Shown: piece by piece, positions 35,687 through 44,826 of the stretch
How the letters are laid out: the number at the start of each line of letters is the position of its first letter
How positions within the stretch are numbered: the stretch's first letter is position 1
Source of the DNA: Flammeovirgaceae bacterium UBA2338
GTDB lineage: Bacteria > Bacteroidota > Bacteroidia > Cytophagales > Cyclobacteriaceae
DNA: 64,000 nt
NCBI GenBank assembly: GCA_002344795.1
Contig: DDUM01000011.1
Coordinates: forward strand, 31,313 to 95,312
Reading direction: 5' to 3'
The notes under the pieces: model-generated
Databases searched by the model: none
What the model was told of the DNA's origin: nothing
Seen by the model: the letters and a program-made list of their open reading frames with translations, nothing else
Program-made: the position numbers and the translations under genes

Positions 35687-36691
35687 ATGAAGGAATCTGT
35701 CAAAACTTTTTTAATTGCGGCATTAATGCTGTTGGTGAGTATTGGCATCGGCACGATCGCCTTTGCCACATTAGAGGGGTATAGTCTACTGGACGCTTTT
35801 TATATGACCATGCTCATGGTGTCCACTGTAGGATTTCGTGAAGTGTCTCCTTTAACCGATAATGGTAAACTGTTCGCCAGCCTATATATGGTATTCAATT
35901 TGGGTATCTATGCTTACATTGTTTCGGTAATCAGTCGCTACATCTTTGAAGGGGAGTTCAAAAAAATATTTACTACATTCATTTTTAATAACAAAACAAA
36001 AAAATTGAAGAATCATGTTATCGTTGTAGGGTATGGGAAAACGGGAGCGCGAACCTGCGATGAATTATTAAAGAATGGCCAGCAATTTATTTTGATTGAA
36101 AACGATCCCGAGGTTTTGCAATACCTGCCTGAAGTACCTCGCTTTCAGATAATAAAGGAAGATGCAACGCGGGAGGAAGTATTAATGAAAGCCCGAATTG
36201 AAGTAGCCAAATCAATGATTGTTACACTGCCCAATGATGCTGATAATATGATCATCTGCATTACAGCCAAAGGCATAAACCCTAATCTGAACATTATTGC
36301 AAGGGCCTCAGAGGAAAGTGCTGAAAAGAAACTATACAGGGCTGGAGCCAATAAGGTGGTAAAGCCTTTTGCCATTGGTGGAATACATATGGCGCATTTG
36401 ATTACACAACCTCATGTTATTGAATTTCTCGAAATATTAACGGGTATAAAAGAACAGGATCTGCAATTAGAGGAATACATGTTCAATGAGTTAAAGGAAG
36501 ATTTTAAGAACAAAACCATAAAGGAACTGGACATCCGTCAAAATACGGGCGCTACCGTAATCGGCCTAAAAGACCCTGAAAAGGGATTTATATTTGATCC
36601 CAACAGTGAAACCATCATCAAAAAGGGGGATGTACTCATTGTTTTGGGCTCACATGATAGCCTTAAAAAATTCCAGATGTATTGCGTGTAA
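35687..36691 (+). CDS. Two-TM potassium channel with RCK (TrkA-N/TrkA-C) domains
   Basis: The 334-residue protein has TM1 (about residues 8-28), a pore loop and TM2 (about 65-85). A regulator-of-K+-conductance domain follows, with nucleotide-binding VIVVGYGKTGARTCDELL, and then a TrkA-C domain near the end (GATVIGLKDPEKGF). The pore signature is STVGFREVSP (residues 46-55): the canonical second Gly of T-V-G-Y-G is Arg51. Relatives with altered filters exist in bacteria, but selectivity is then uncertain. Ligand gating through the RCK domain is expected. It is divergent from the permease gene. Confidence 0.85.
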   Translation: MKESVKTFLIAALMLLVSIGIGTIAFATLEGYSLLDAFYMTMLMVSTVGFREVSPLTDNGKLFASLYMVFNLGIYAYIVSVISRYIFEGEFKKIFTTFIFNNKTKKLKNHVIVVGYGKTGARTCDELLKNGQQFILIENDPEVLQYLPEVPRFQIIKEDATREEVLMKARIEVAKSMIVTLPNDADNMIICITAKGINPNLNIIARASEESAEKKLYRAGANKVVKPFAIGGIHMAHLITQPHVIEFLEILTGIKEQDLQLEEYMFNELKEDFKNKTIKELDIRQNTGATVIGLKDPEKGFIFDPNSETIIKKGDVLIVLGSHDSLKKFQMYCV

Positions 36692-36749
36692 TTTCGCTTT
36701 GATTCTCCAATATTCTGTTGAAGATTACGGGTGAATCAACATTAAAAGG

Positions 36750-39449
36750 ATGAATAAATTGTATCCCCATCTTGTAGGCCTTTTGTGCCTGTTGTTAGTT
36801 ATTACCAGTTATGCACAAATTCCAACTCCCAAAGAGACGTTAGGGTTTGAAGCGGGCGCGGATTTCCATTTGACTACCTATGAGCAAAGCATTGCCTATT
36901 TGCGAAAGTTGGAGGCAGCAACGGACAAATTGAAAGTGATACAAATCGGATACACCTCCGAAGGTCGTGAGTGGTACTTTGCACTGATCTCTTCGAAAGA
37001 AAACCTGGACAACATAGAAAATATAAAAAGAATCACCAAACGATTGGCGCACCCGGAAGGTTTGTCTGAAAGTGAGGCAAAAGCTTTGGCAGCGCAAGGC
37101 AAACCCATAGTGCACATTGATGGGGGAGTGCACGCCACTGAAGTGGCAGGTCCAAACCATACTTTTACTTTAGTGTATGAAATCTTGAGTAAAGCTGACA
37201 CTCCTAAGATGAAAAACATTTTGGACAATGTGGTGCTTATGCTTTATCCTACCATCAACCCAGACGGGCAAACTATGGTAGCGGATTGGTATCATTCAAA
37301 TGTGGGAACTCCTTATGAGGTAGCACCACTTCCTAAATTATACCAGAAGTATGTGGGCCATGACAACAACCGCGATGCCTATATGCTCAACATGATTGAA
37401 TCACGTGTGATGGAACGTACATGGAGAGAATGGGAGCCCAATATTATTTATGTACAACATCAGACCTCTCCCTTTCCTACACGAATCTGGTTGCCACCAT
37501 TTGCAGAACCCATCGCCACACAAACACCTCCCATCATTGCAAGAGAAGTGAATATGATTGGGATGGCCATTGCCCAGGCGTTGGAGATCAATAACCAGCC
37601 TGGTGCCGTACACATGGGTACCGGATATGATGCCTGGTATCCTGGGTATATTGACTATTTACCGGTGTTACAAAACACACCCTCTTTCTGGACAGAGACC
37701 GCATTGTATAACTATGCCACCCCTTATTTTTATACAGTCAGAGATTTCCCGAAAGACAACCAAGATTTAAGAGCGGAGTCACTGTATATCAGCCCTTGGA
37801 AAGGAGGGTGGTGGAGAATCAGCGATGCCATGGCCTACATGCAAACGGCCTCCATTGCCGTTTTGGATTACGCATCAAAGTATGGCCACGAGTTGTTGTA
37901 TGGCAGATACCAATCTGCTAAACTCACTACCGAAAGATATACCAAAGAGCCACCTTATGCTTATTTCATTTCACAAAACCAACGCGACCCCATGAGTGCG
38001 GTGGAGATGTTGAGAAGACTGGCGTTTAATGGTGTGAAGGTAGGGCAACTGAATAAGGCTGTTGAATTTGATGGTGTTAACTATGCAAAAGGAACCTGGG
38101 TAATTCCCATGAATCAGGAATATGCTGAATTAGTGCGTCAGGTATTTGACCGACAGGCTTATCCCGATTTGCGCGAATTCCCTGACGGTCCTCCCGAGCA
38201 ACCGTATGATGCCGCAGGGTGGACCATGCCGTTGCAATTTGGCACCCGTGTGGTAGCAGCTGCATCGCCATTGACAGAGCAGGTGAGGAATGCGATAGAA
38301 TTGCTTGAAGGGACGCCAACAGATTGGAAACAGAATAGAGACAGGGATGCTTATCCGGCAGATTTTGCACCGGGACTTGGTTTTAATTCCAATGCTACGG
38401 CTGCTGCTATTGTTGCCCCTGCCGGACGATTGACAGGAAGTGGTTCATCGTTGGTCGTTGATCCTAAAGAAAACAATTCATTCAGAATGATCAATAAAGC
38501 CATCCTTGCCGGTGGCAGTGTGAGATATGACAATGGAAAGTACGTGATCAGTGGTGTATCCAAAAGCATGATCGATAAAGAGGTGAAAGATTTAGCCTTG
38601 AATGCACAACTGACCAATTCATCAAAAGGTGTTAGGGTAAATCCACGAATTGGATTGTATCGGCCATACAGACCCAGCATGGATGAAGGGTGGACACGCT
38701 GGTTGCTGGAAGGTTTTGAATTCCCGTTTGCCAACATTGGTAACAACGACTTTATCTCTGGTGGTTTGAGAGATCGCTTCGATGTGATTGTATTGGCCGC
38801 AGATCGTCCTTCCATTATCAAAGATGGTTTTCAAAAGGGAACAGTACCACCACAATACGCAGGTGGGTTAGGAGATGCAGGGATTTTGGGGTTAGAAGAA
38901 TTTGTGCGCAAGGGAGGTACGTTGGTGTGTTTGAATGAGAGCAGTGACTTTGCTATCGATGCATTGCATTTGCCTGTAAAGAATGTGGTCAAAGGATTAA
39001 GTACAAAAGAGTTCTTTACCGGAGGGTCAATACTGGAAGTAGAAGTGAATACTGCGCATCCTGTCATGGCAGGTGTGCCTGATCGCGCTAATGTGTTTGT
39101 TTACAGAAGTCCTGTCTTTACCACATTGGAAGGTTTTGAAGGTGAGGCTTTGACAAAGTACAAAGCGCAGGGCTCTCCACTTCAATCGGGTTACCTGTTG
39201 GGTGAAAAGCACCTGAATGGATTAGCTGCTTCATTGGATGTAAAGTATGGAGAAGGTCATGTTATTCTTCATGGCTACAGGCCACAATGGCGAGGCCAGC
39301 CTTATGGCACGTTTAAAATGCTTTTCAATTCTATATTGTATGGAGGGGAGCTATCGCGTTCACAAAAGGCGAGCAGCGAGTTTTGGAAAGCGCCTAAACC
39401 CACTCCACGTCATTCTGAGGGAGGTACGACCGAAGAATCCACTAATTGA
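36750..39449 (+). CDS. Exported M14-family zinc carboxypeptidase
   Basis: The 899-residue enzyme has a signal peptide ending SYAQ. The M14 zinc motif is GGVHATEVAG (His128, Glu131). INPDGQ, the NNRD substrate-binding pair and a later His in YVQHQTSPF follow, with a candidate catalytic Glu in FWTETALYN. A C-terminal region beyond residue ~650 has a GATase-like pattern (VIVLAADRPSII, LEEFVRKGGTLVCLNES). It would trim peptides in the periplasm or outside. The last ~15 codons read through a palindromic intergenic repeat, so the original end may have been nearer residue 880 (GGELSRSQK). Confidence 0.88.
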   Translation: MNKLYPHLVGLLCLLLVITSYAQIPTPKETLGFEAGADFHLTTYEQSIAYLRKLEAATDKLKVIQIGYTSEGREWYFALISSKENLDNIENIKRITKRLAHPEGLSESEAKALAAQGKPIVHIDGGVHATEVAGPNHTFTLVYEILSKADTPKMKNILDNVVLMLYPTINPDGQTMVADWYHSNVGTPYEVAPLPKLYQKYVGHDNNRDAYMLNMIESRVMERTWREWEPNIIYVQHQTSPFPTRIWLPPFAEPIATQTPPIIAREVNMIGMAIAQALEINNQPGAVHMGTGYDAWYPGYIDYLPVLQNTPSFWTETALYNYATPYFYTVRDFPKDNQDLRAESLYISPWKGGWWRISDAMAYMQTASIAVLDYASKYGHELLYGRYQSAKLTTERYTKEPPYAYFISQNQRDPMSAVEMLRRLAFNGVKVGQLNKAVEFDGVNYAKGTWVIPMNQEYAELVRQVFDRQAYPDLREFPDGPPEQPYDAAGWTMPLQFGTRVVAAASPLTEQVRNAIELLEGTPTDWKQNRDRDAYPADFAPGLGFNSNATAAAIVAPAGRLTGSGSSLVVDPKENNSFRMINKAILAGGSVRYDNGKYVISGVSKSMIDKEVKDLALNAQLTNSSKGVRVNPRIGLYRPYRPSMDEGWTRWLLEGFEFPFANIGNNDFISGGLRDRFDVIVLAADRPSIIKDGFQKGTVPPQYAGGLGDAGILGLEEFVRKGGTLVCLNESSDFAIDALHLPVKNVVKGLSTKEFFTGGSILEVEVNTAHPVMAGVPDRANVFVYRSPVFTTLEGFEGEALTKYKAQGSPLQSGYLLGEKHLNGLAASLDVKYGEGHVILHGYRPQWRGQPYGTFKMLFNSILYGGELSRSQKASSEFWKAPKPTPRHSEGGTTEESTN

Positions 39450-39720
39450 GCAAGGCAATCCTGATAAGCAAATTGCTGATGTACTAGAGATTCTTCGCTC
39501 ACGCTCAGAAAGGCGACAGCTATAGGTGAAGAGTTGGTGCGCTCACAAAAGATTCCTCGACTTTCTGAGGGAGGACGTAGGACGACCGCCTGCCTGCCGT
39601 TTACTTGCCGGAAGCGTGGCAGGTGGGAAGAATCTCTAGTTGGAATAATTATGAAATTCTTCGCTTATGCTCAGAAAGGCGGCAGTATTGGAAAAGGGTT
39701 GATACGTTTACAAAGGTGAC
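39408..39720. repeat. Cluster of palindromic intergenic repeats fused to the end of the M14 gene
   Basis: Degenerate copies of a motif like CATTCTGAG...GAAGAATC occur in both directions: 39408-39440 forward, 39484-39520 reverse, 39551-39590 forward and 39655-39685 reverse. A CCTGCC...GGCAGG hairpin lies at about 39590-39622, ending in GGAAGAATCTC. A phrase resembling the M14 gene end recurs three times (CGTTCACAAAAGG near 39358, GCGCTCACAAAAG near 39540, CGTTTACAAAGG near 39705). Short reading frames here are by-products of the repeats. Confidence 0.65.
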
Positions 39721-39725
39721 TTAGA

Positions 39726-42203
39726 TTAGTCTGATCTCAATGACTGTGCTGGGTTTGCTTTCGCTGCCTTAAAAGATTGATAACTTATTGTAATCCATGC
39801 AATCACCAACGCAGAAACACCACCAACAAGAATCGTCCATAGATTAATGTCAATGCGATAGGCAAAGCCTTCCAACCAGGTACTCATTCCGTAATAGGAG
39901 ATAGGAGCAGCAATCACAAAGGAAATGATCACCAACTTGGTAAAACCTTTTGATAAGAGCACTACCACCTGGGTTACGGTGGATCCCATTACCTTGCGTA
40001 TACCAATTTCTTTGGCCCGTTGTTCTGCAGTAAAAGAAGCCAATCCAAGAAGTCCAAGACAGGCAATAGCAATGGCCAGCACGGTGAAGACCGTAAAGAT
40101 TGAACTCATGCGTTGCTCGGCCCTGAACAATGCATCAAACTCCTGATCAATAAATACATAGTCATAGGGCGCGCCTCCAGTAAGTGTTTTCCACTGGTCA
40201 CCAATAAATTTCACCTTGTCTTGCAAGTCAACACCACTGAGTTGAATGCTGATCATTTGATTTTCGGGAGCATAGAACAAGAGTAACGGCCTTACTTTAT
40301 TCTTTAAGGATTCAAAGTTGAAGTCCTTTACCACACCAATGACTTTGTAGGGGATCAAACCTTCTTCTCTGTATTCTCTTATTTCCTTATTCTCAATGTT
40401 ATCCCATCCGATGAGATTGAACGCAGCTTCGTTCATAATTACCGCCATTGAATCAGAGGCAATATCTTTGGAAAAGTTGCGGCCTTGTGCCAGCTCCATT
40501 TTCATAGTGGGCAGGTGATCTTCATCCACCGTGTTATAAACAAAAAGTATGTCTTCAGTATTTTCTCCACTGGGGCGAAAAACAGAACTATTGCCAATGT
40601 TGGGTTGAACATATTGGGAATAACTCACCAAATTGATGCCATCCTGTCTTTGCAGAATATCCTTGAATGCCTTCTTGTTGTTGCCCAACTTGTTCACGTT
40701 ATCCAGGATCAAAACATTCTCTTTTGAAAAGCCAAGGTTCTTGTTCTGAATGTAGTCTACCTGCTCAAACACGACAAGGGTAGAGATGATGAGTACGATA
40801 CTGATGGTGAATTGCAGCGTCACCAAAAGGCTTCGGATGCCGCTGCTTTTGAAGCCGGCACGCACCTTTCCCTTGAGTACCTCTACGGGTTGAAAGGAGG
40901 TAAGGTAGATGGCGGGATAAATCCCAGCACCAAATCCAACAATGGCTACTAGCCCCAGCATACCCAATACAAAAGGAGTGGATTGCAGCGCTGAAAGTGT
41001 GATGGACTTGCCGGCCAATTGGTTGAACAAGGGAAGCAAAGCCCATACTGTGAATAAGGCAATGACTAGTGACAGCACCGCATATAATATCGACTCTGAA
41101 AAGAACTGGGCAATGAGCCTTCCTTTGACAGCCCCTATTGTTTTTCTGATTCCTACTTCCTTGGCGCGATTGGCAGACCGTGCTGTGGCGAGATTCATAA
41201 AGTTGATGCATGCAATCACAATAATGAACAAACCGATGGCGCCAAAAATATAGAGGTATTGGATGTTGCCGTTGGGTAGGATCTGTTCTCCAAATGTGGA
41301 CTTCAAGTGGATATCCGTGAGTCGTTCCGGAATGTATCGGTAGCCACCACCTTGCGTCCGGAACTCATCCATAGTAATACCCAGATACATTTGAATTTCC
41401 GGGCCTACATATTTGTCAACGATGGCGTCAAGTTTGGATTGTATATCAGGATTGGCATTGGCATCTAACCTATAGTAAGTGTAACTGCTGTTGCTGGTGT
41501 ATTGGATTCTTTTGGAGCCTTCCCAGGTTTCCATTGATTGCAACATATTGAAGGTAAAATGTGAATTGGCTGGAGGGTCTTGTACAATACCGGTCACTTC
41601 ACATGCCAATTGTCGTGTGCCGTAGAGGATAATTTTCCCCAGCGGGTTGGTGTCGCCTTTGCCTTGATAATTAAAGTATTTTCTTGCCGCACTTTCAGTG
41701 AGCACTATTTTGTTGGGGCCTTTTAGCACTTCATCTGGTGTGCCTTCTATAAGAGGAAAAGTAAAAAATGAAAAAAAGTTAGAATCAGCCAGCAAGACCC
41801 AATCTTCTGTAAAGGCTTTGTCCTCATACTGCACGATGACCTGATTGACGGGTCGAATTCTGACTGCAGCCTCTACTTCAGGCACTTCCTCTACCAATGT
41901 TCTGGCCATGGGCTCAGCGCAAGTGGCCATGTTAAAATCCTGATCAGCCAGTCTGCCGGTGATCCCTAATCGATAGATCCTATCAGCATCCTTGTGAAAG
42001 CGGTCGTAACTCACCTCATCTGAGATATACAGTAGAATCATCAGCGCAGTAGCCATTCCTACGGTGAGTCCGAAGATGTTGATGAACGAGTAGAATTTCT
42101 GCCTTTGCATGTTGCGCAAGGCAACTTTGAAGTAGTTAAGCCACATGGAATTTTTGATTGCGTTATATGATAGACGCAATGGATAGGGAAGAGGTTGCGT
42201 CAT
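39726..42203 (-). CDS. ABC transporter permease of the MacB/FtsX type
   Basis: The 825-residue inner-membrane protein has the double layout common in Bacteroidota. TM1 is followed by a large periplasmic MacB-PCD domain (about residues 60-300), then three FtsX helices, a second periplasmic domain and three final helices. Motifs are YFKVALRNMQRQKFYSFINI, ARSANRAKEVGIRKTIGA and a second AEQRAKEIGIRKVMGS, both before the FtsX cores. It lacks an ATPase domain, and none is adjacent. It may act in efflux, lipoprotein handling or cell-envelope signalling. The first ATG is at 42203; the ATG at 42146 fits the usual family start. Confidence 0.87.
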   Translation of the reverse strand: MTQPLPYPLRLSYNAIKNSMWLNYFKVALRNMQRQKFYSFINIFGLTVGMATALMILLYISDEVSYDRFHKDADRIYRLGITGRLADQDFNMATCAEPMARTLVEEVPEVEAAVRIRPVNQVIVQYEDKAFTEDWVLLADSNFFSFFTFPLIEGTPDEVLKGPNKIVLTESAARKYFNYQGKGDTNPLGKIILYGTRQLACEVTGIVQDPPANSHFTFNMLQSMETWEGSKRIQYTSNSSYTYYRLDANANPDIQSKLDAIVDKYVGPEIQMYLGITMDEFRTQGGGYRYIPERLTDIHLKSTFGEQILPNGNIQYLYIFGAIGLFIIVIACINFMNLATARSANRAKEVGIRKTIGAVKGRLIAQFFSESILYAVLSLVIALFTVWALLPLFNQLAGKSITLSALQSTPFVLGMLGLVAIVGFGAGIYPAIYLTSFQPVEVLKGKVRAGFKSSGIRSLLVTLQFTISIVLIISTLVVFEQVDYIQNKNLGFSKENVLILDNVNKLGNNKKAFKDILQRQDGINLVSYSQYVQPNIGNSSVFRPSGENTEDILFVYNTVDEDHLPTMKMELAQGRNFSKDIASDSMAVIMNEAAFNLIGWDNIENKEIREYREEGLIPYKVIGVVKDFNFESLKNKVRPLLLFYAPENQMISIQLSGVDLQDKVKFIGDQWKTLTGGAPYDYVFIDQEFDALFRAEQRMSSIFTVFTVLAIAIACLGLLGLASFTAEQRAKEIGIRKVMGSTVTQVVVLLSKGFTKLVIISFVIAAPISYYGMSTWLEGFAYRIDINLWTILVGGVSALVIAWITISYQSFKAAKANPAQSLRSD

Positions 42204-42317
42204 TTTATTATGATCACCACCTATAGGTTGAATAATAATAGGTATCCTGATTGTAGTACTTTAAAACGCATCAAATGAAGTAGCTGAGGTTGGTCATAAT
42301 TTGATAATTTTGTGCGC

Positions 42318-43472
42318 ATGAATGAGTTGGAACGCTGGATTGAAGCATTGAAAGCAAGTTTGGAAAAGGAGGAGTTTATTAAGCTGACATTGAGTAAGCC
42401 AAAAGCTAAATCTGATCTGTCTAATGTGTATGGAAAGTGGATTGCACTTAAGGAGGAACCGCACCTGTCTCTAACGTACCACCATACCACCAAAGATGTA
42501 ATAAAGAACTATAAATTGGACGAGGGGATCGTAAAGATAAAAGATTTATTGAGTGCTGATTTTAAGATTGGCACGCTGTTCACTGCCAGGGAAGATGTTG
42601 TGTTGCGTATTTCTAAAAAAGGAAAAATGCTGGTCACCTCAACGGCAGCAAGTCAAACTGTGGCTACATCAGAAACACACGATAAGCAAAAAAGAAAACG
42701 AGCATTGGAAGGGGATACCTACCTTACGCAATTGGGAATTGCTGATGCGCAAGGACAAATCATTCCCAAGATGGCGGATAAGTTCAGGCAGATCAACAAG
42801 TACCTGGAGGTAATGGAAGAGTTGATCAAGTCTGCCAATTTTCCTGCAGCCATCCGGATCGTAGACATGGGTGCGGGGAAAGGCTATCTGACATTTGCGC
42901 TGTATGATTACCTGAGAAACAAACTACATCATGATGTTAGGGTAACAGGAGTGGAGTTACGGCAGGATCTGGTAGACAAGTGTAATAATGCAGCCAAGGC
43001 GTGCGGCTTTGATCAGCTTCATTTCGTATGTAGTTCCATTGAAGATTATGCTTTAAGTGAAGTGGATATATTGATTGCCCTCCATGCCTGCGATACAGCT
43101 ACAGACGATGCTATTGCCAAAGGGATTAAGGCCAATGCGGCATTGATTGTATGTGCGCCATGTTGTCATAAACAAATAAGGCAACAGTTAAAAGGAAAGG
43201 AGCATAAGAATCCAATCCTCAAATATGGGATATACAAAGAACGGGAATTTGAAATGGTGACCGATACCATCAGAGCTTTGGTATTAGAGCGCAATAGCTA
43301 CAAGTCCAATATCTTTGAGTTCATCTCCAGCGAACACACCAGAAAAAACACAATGCTGGTGGGTGTAAGGTCGAAACATAAACCTGATATCGCGGCTATT
43401 CAAGGAAAGATCGATTCGTTAAAGGAAACTTACCAAATCGATTATCATTACCTTGAGAAAATAATTATTTAG
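42318..43472 (+). CDS. METTL25/RRNAD1-like SAM-dependent methyltransferase
   Basis: The ~384-residue cytosolic protein has a helical N-terminal region (1-150) and a class I methyltransferase domain. Motif I is IVDMGAGKGYLTFAL, VTGVELR the following acidic strand, ALHACDTATDDAI a family-specific block, and CAPCCHKQIRQQL a hallmark of the METTL25/RRNAD1 group with its Cys pair and His. Members are thought to modify RNA or protein, but the target here is unknown. The ATG at 42318 is chosen over a GTG at 42312. It is divergent from the permease gene. Confidence 0.8.
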   Translation: MNELERWIEALKASLEKEEFIKLTLSKPKAKSDLSNVYGKWIALKEEPHLSLTYHHTTKDVIKNYKLDEGIVKIKDLLSADFKIGTLFTAREDVVLRISKKGKMLVTSTAASQTVATSETHDKQKRKRALEGDTYLTQLGIADAQGQIIPKMADKFRQINKYLEVMEELIKSANFPAAIRIVDMGAGKGYLTFALYDYLRNKLHHDVRVTGVELRQDLVDKCNNAAKACGFDQLHFVCSSIEDYALSEVDILIALHACDTATDDAIAKGIKANAALIVCAPCCHKQIRQQLKGKEHKNPILKYGIYKEREFEMVTDTIRALVLERNSYKSNIFEFISSEHTRKNTMLVGVRSKHKPDIAAIQGKIDSLKETYQIDYHYLEKIII

Positions 43473-43494
43473 AAATGGGGATAATACCACTACA

Positions 43495-44823
43495 CTATTC
43501 AATTATTACTTTTCTAATACTATGGTTGCCAAAATCGGCAATGGCAAATACTGTTGTCTGTAAGTGAACGATGCCTGATGGTGCTCTCAGGCTTGCTTGC
43601 ATGCCAATACCATTTTCAAAACCCGGGTCATCACCACCGCACAATGTAGTAACTGTATTGTTTTCCAAATAAATTTTTCGAAGTCTGTTATTGCCGGAAT
43701 CTGTAATAATCAAATCCCCATTACCATCTATGGCTACATCAATGGGTGAGTTGAACCTGGCAGTTGAGGCCGATCCATCCTCATATCCAAGGGCACATGT
43801 TCCTGCAACGGTAGTTACCACACCTGCCTGAGTTATTTTTCTTATGCTATGATTAAACCAGTCTGCTACGTACACATTGTTATTGTCGTCAACAGCTAGG
43901 CCAACAGGGAAATTAAATTGAGCGGCTGATCCTGTGCCGTTCGTACAGCCGGCAGTGCTTCCTGCAAGTGTAGAAATGATTCCACCCGGAGTAATTTTTC
44001 TGATGCGGTGATTAAAAAAATCCGCAACATACAAGTTTCTACTCTTATCGAAGGTCAGGCCTGTGGGCCCAAAGAATCTGGCATTGGACAGTGTTCCATC
44101 AGCAGTGCCGACAGCACCAGCTACACCCGCATACGTTGAGACAACCCCTTCTGGTGTAATTTTACGAATGCAGGTATTCAAAAAATCTGAAACGTAGAAG
44201 TTACCATTCATATCAACGGCTACATCGACAGGATCATTGAATTGAGCCGTATTGGCCGGGCCGTCTACATAACCTGCAATACCGGTGCCTGCGAATGTAC
44301 TTACAATTCCTTCTGGGGTAATCTTTCGCATAAGATGATTGCCTCTGTCTGCCACATACAAATTACCTTGGTTGTCTTTTCCCACTCCCCACGGAGATGC
44401 AAAACGGGCTGTCGTACCCTCACCATTTACCAATCCTTCAAACCCGGTTCCGGCAATCGTACTCACTTCACCTGTTTCTAAATAGGTGAAGATGGGGCTC
44501 GTTGATTCCTGATTTCCTATTCCTACAGTTATTGTACCCGTTCCTGCGCCTGCTGGTACAATAATTTTCATTTCAGTATTGTTGGAGACCACCACTTCTA
44601 CAGGGTGTTCGTTGATGGTTACATTAACCTCAGACAGGTTGTTGCTAAAGTTTTTACCGTATAAGGTAACAGCCGTTCCTTTGATCCCGGATGTAGGATA
44701 AATGGAATCAATCTTAATAACAGGTTGTTCCACGTCTTGCTGGCATTGGCTGACCAATCCCAAAATGACAATGATCGGCAACCACCTTATGACCACTTTT
44801 GTTATGTTATTGAAATTTCCCAT
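43495..44823 (-). CDS. Lipoprotein with IPT/TIG domain and six NHL repeats
   Basis: The 442-residue surface-type lipoprotein has a lipobox LVSQC (Cys27). Residues ~37-115 form an IPT/TIG immunoglobulin-like domain (IYPTSGIKGTAVTLYGKNF). The rest is six NHL repeats of ~55 residues, each with a core like NLYVADRGNHLMRKITPEG, which should close a six-bladed beta-propeller. NHL propellers usually bind proteins or carbohydrates. It is the last gene of the four-gene operon, 3 bases after the fibronectin-type gene, so it may be the surface-exposed ligand-binding part of that system. Confidence 0.85.
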   Translation of the reverse strand: MGNFNNITKVVIRWLPIIVILGLVSQCQQDVEQPVIKIDSIYPTSGIKGTAVTLYGKNFSNNLSEVNVTINEHPVEVVVSNNTEMKIIVPAGAGTGTITVGIGNQESTSPIFTYLETGEVSTIAGTGFEGLVNGEGTTARFASPWGVGKDNQGNLYVADRGNHLMRKITPEGIVSTFAGTGIAGYVDGPANTAQFNDPVDVAVDMNGNFYVSDFLNTCIRKITPEGVVSTYAGVAGAVGTADGTLSNARFFGPTGLTFDKSRNLYVADFFNHRIRKITPGGIISTLAGSTAGCTNGTGSAAQFNFPVGLAVDDNNNVYVADWFNHSIRKITQAGVVTTVAGTCALGYEDGSASTARFNSPIDVAIDGNGDLIITDSGNNRLRKIYLENNTVTTLCGGDDPGFENGIGMQASLRAPSGIVHLQTTVFAIADFGNHSIRKVIIE

Positions 44824-44826
44824 CGT

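Noticed and set aside
39534..39719. 61-codon frame within the repeat cluster
   Set aside because: It consists entirely of palindromic repeat sequence, so the open frame is a by-product.
42305..42312. TAATTTTG before the METTL25-like gene
   Set aside because: It lies 6 bases from the ATG and the upstream TTGG is about 15 bases away, not ~20; promoter use would make a nearly leaderless mRNA and is unsupported.
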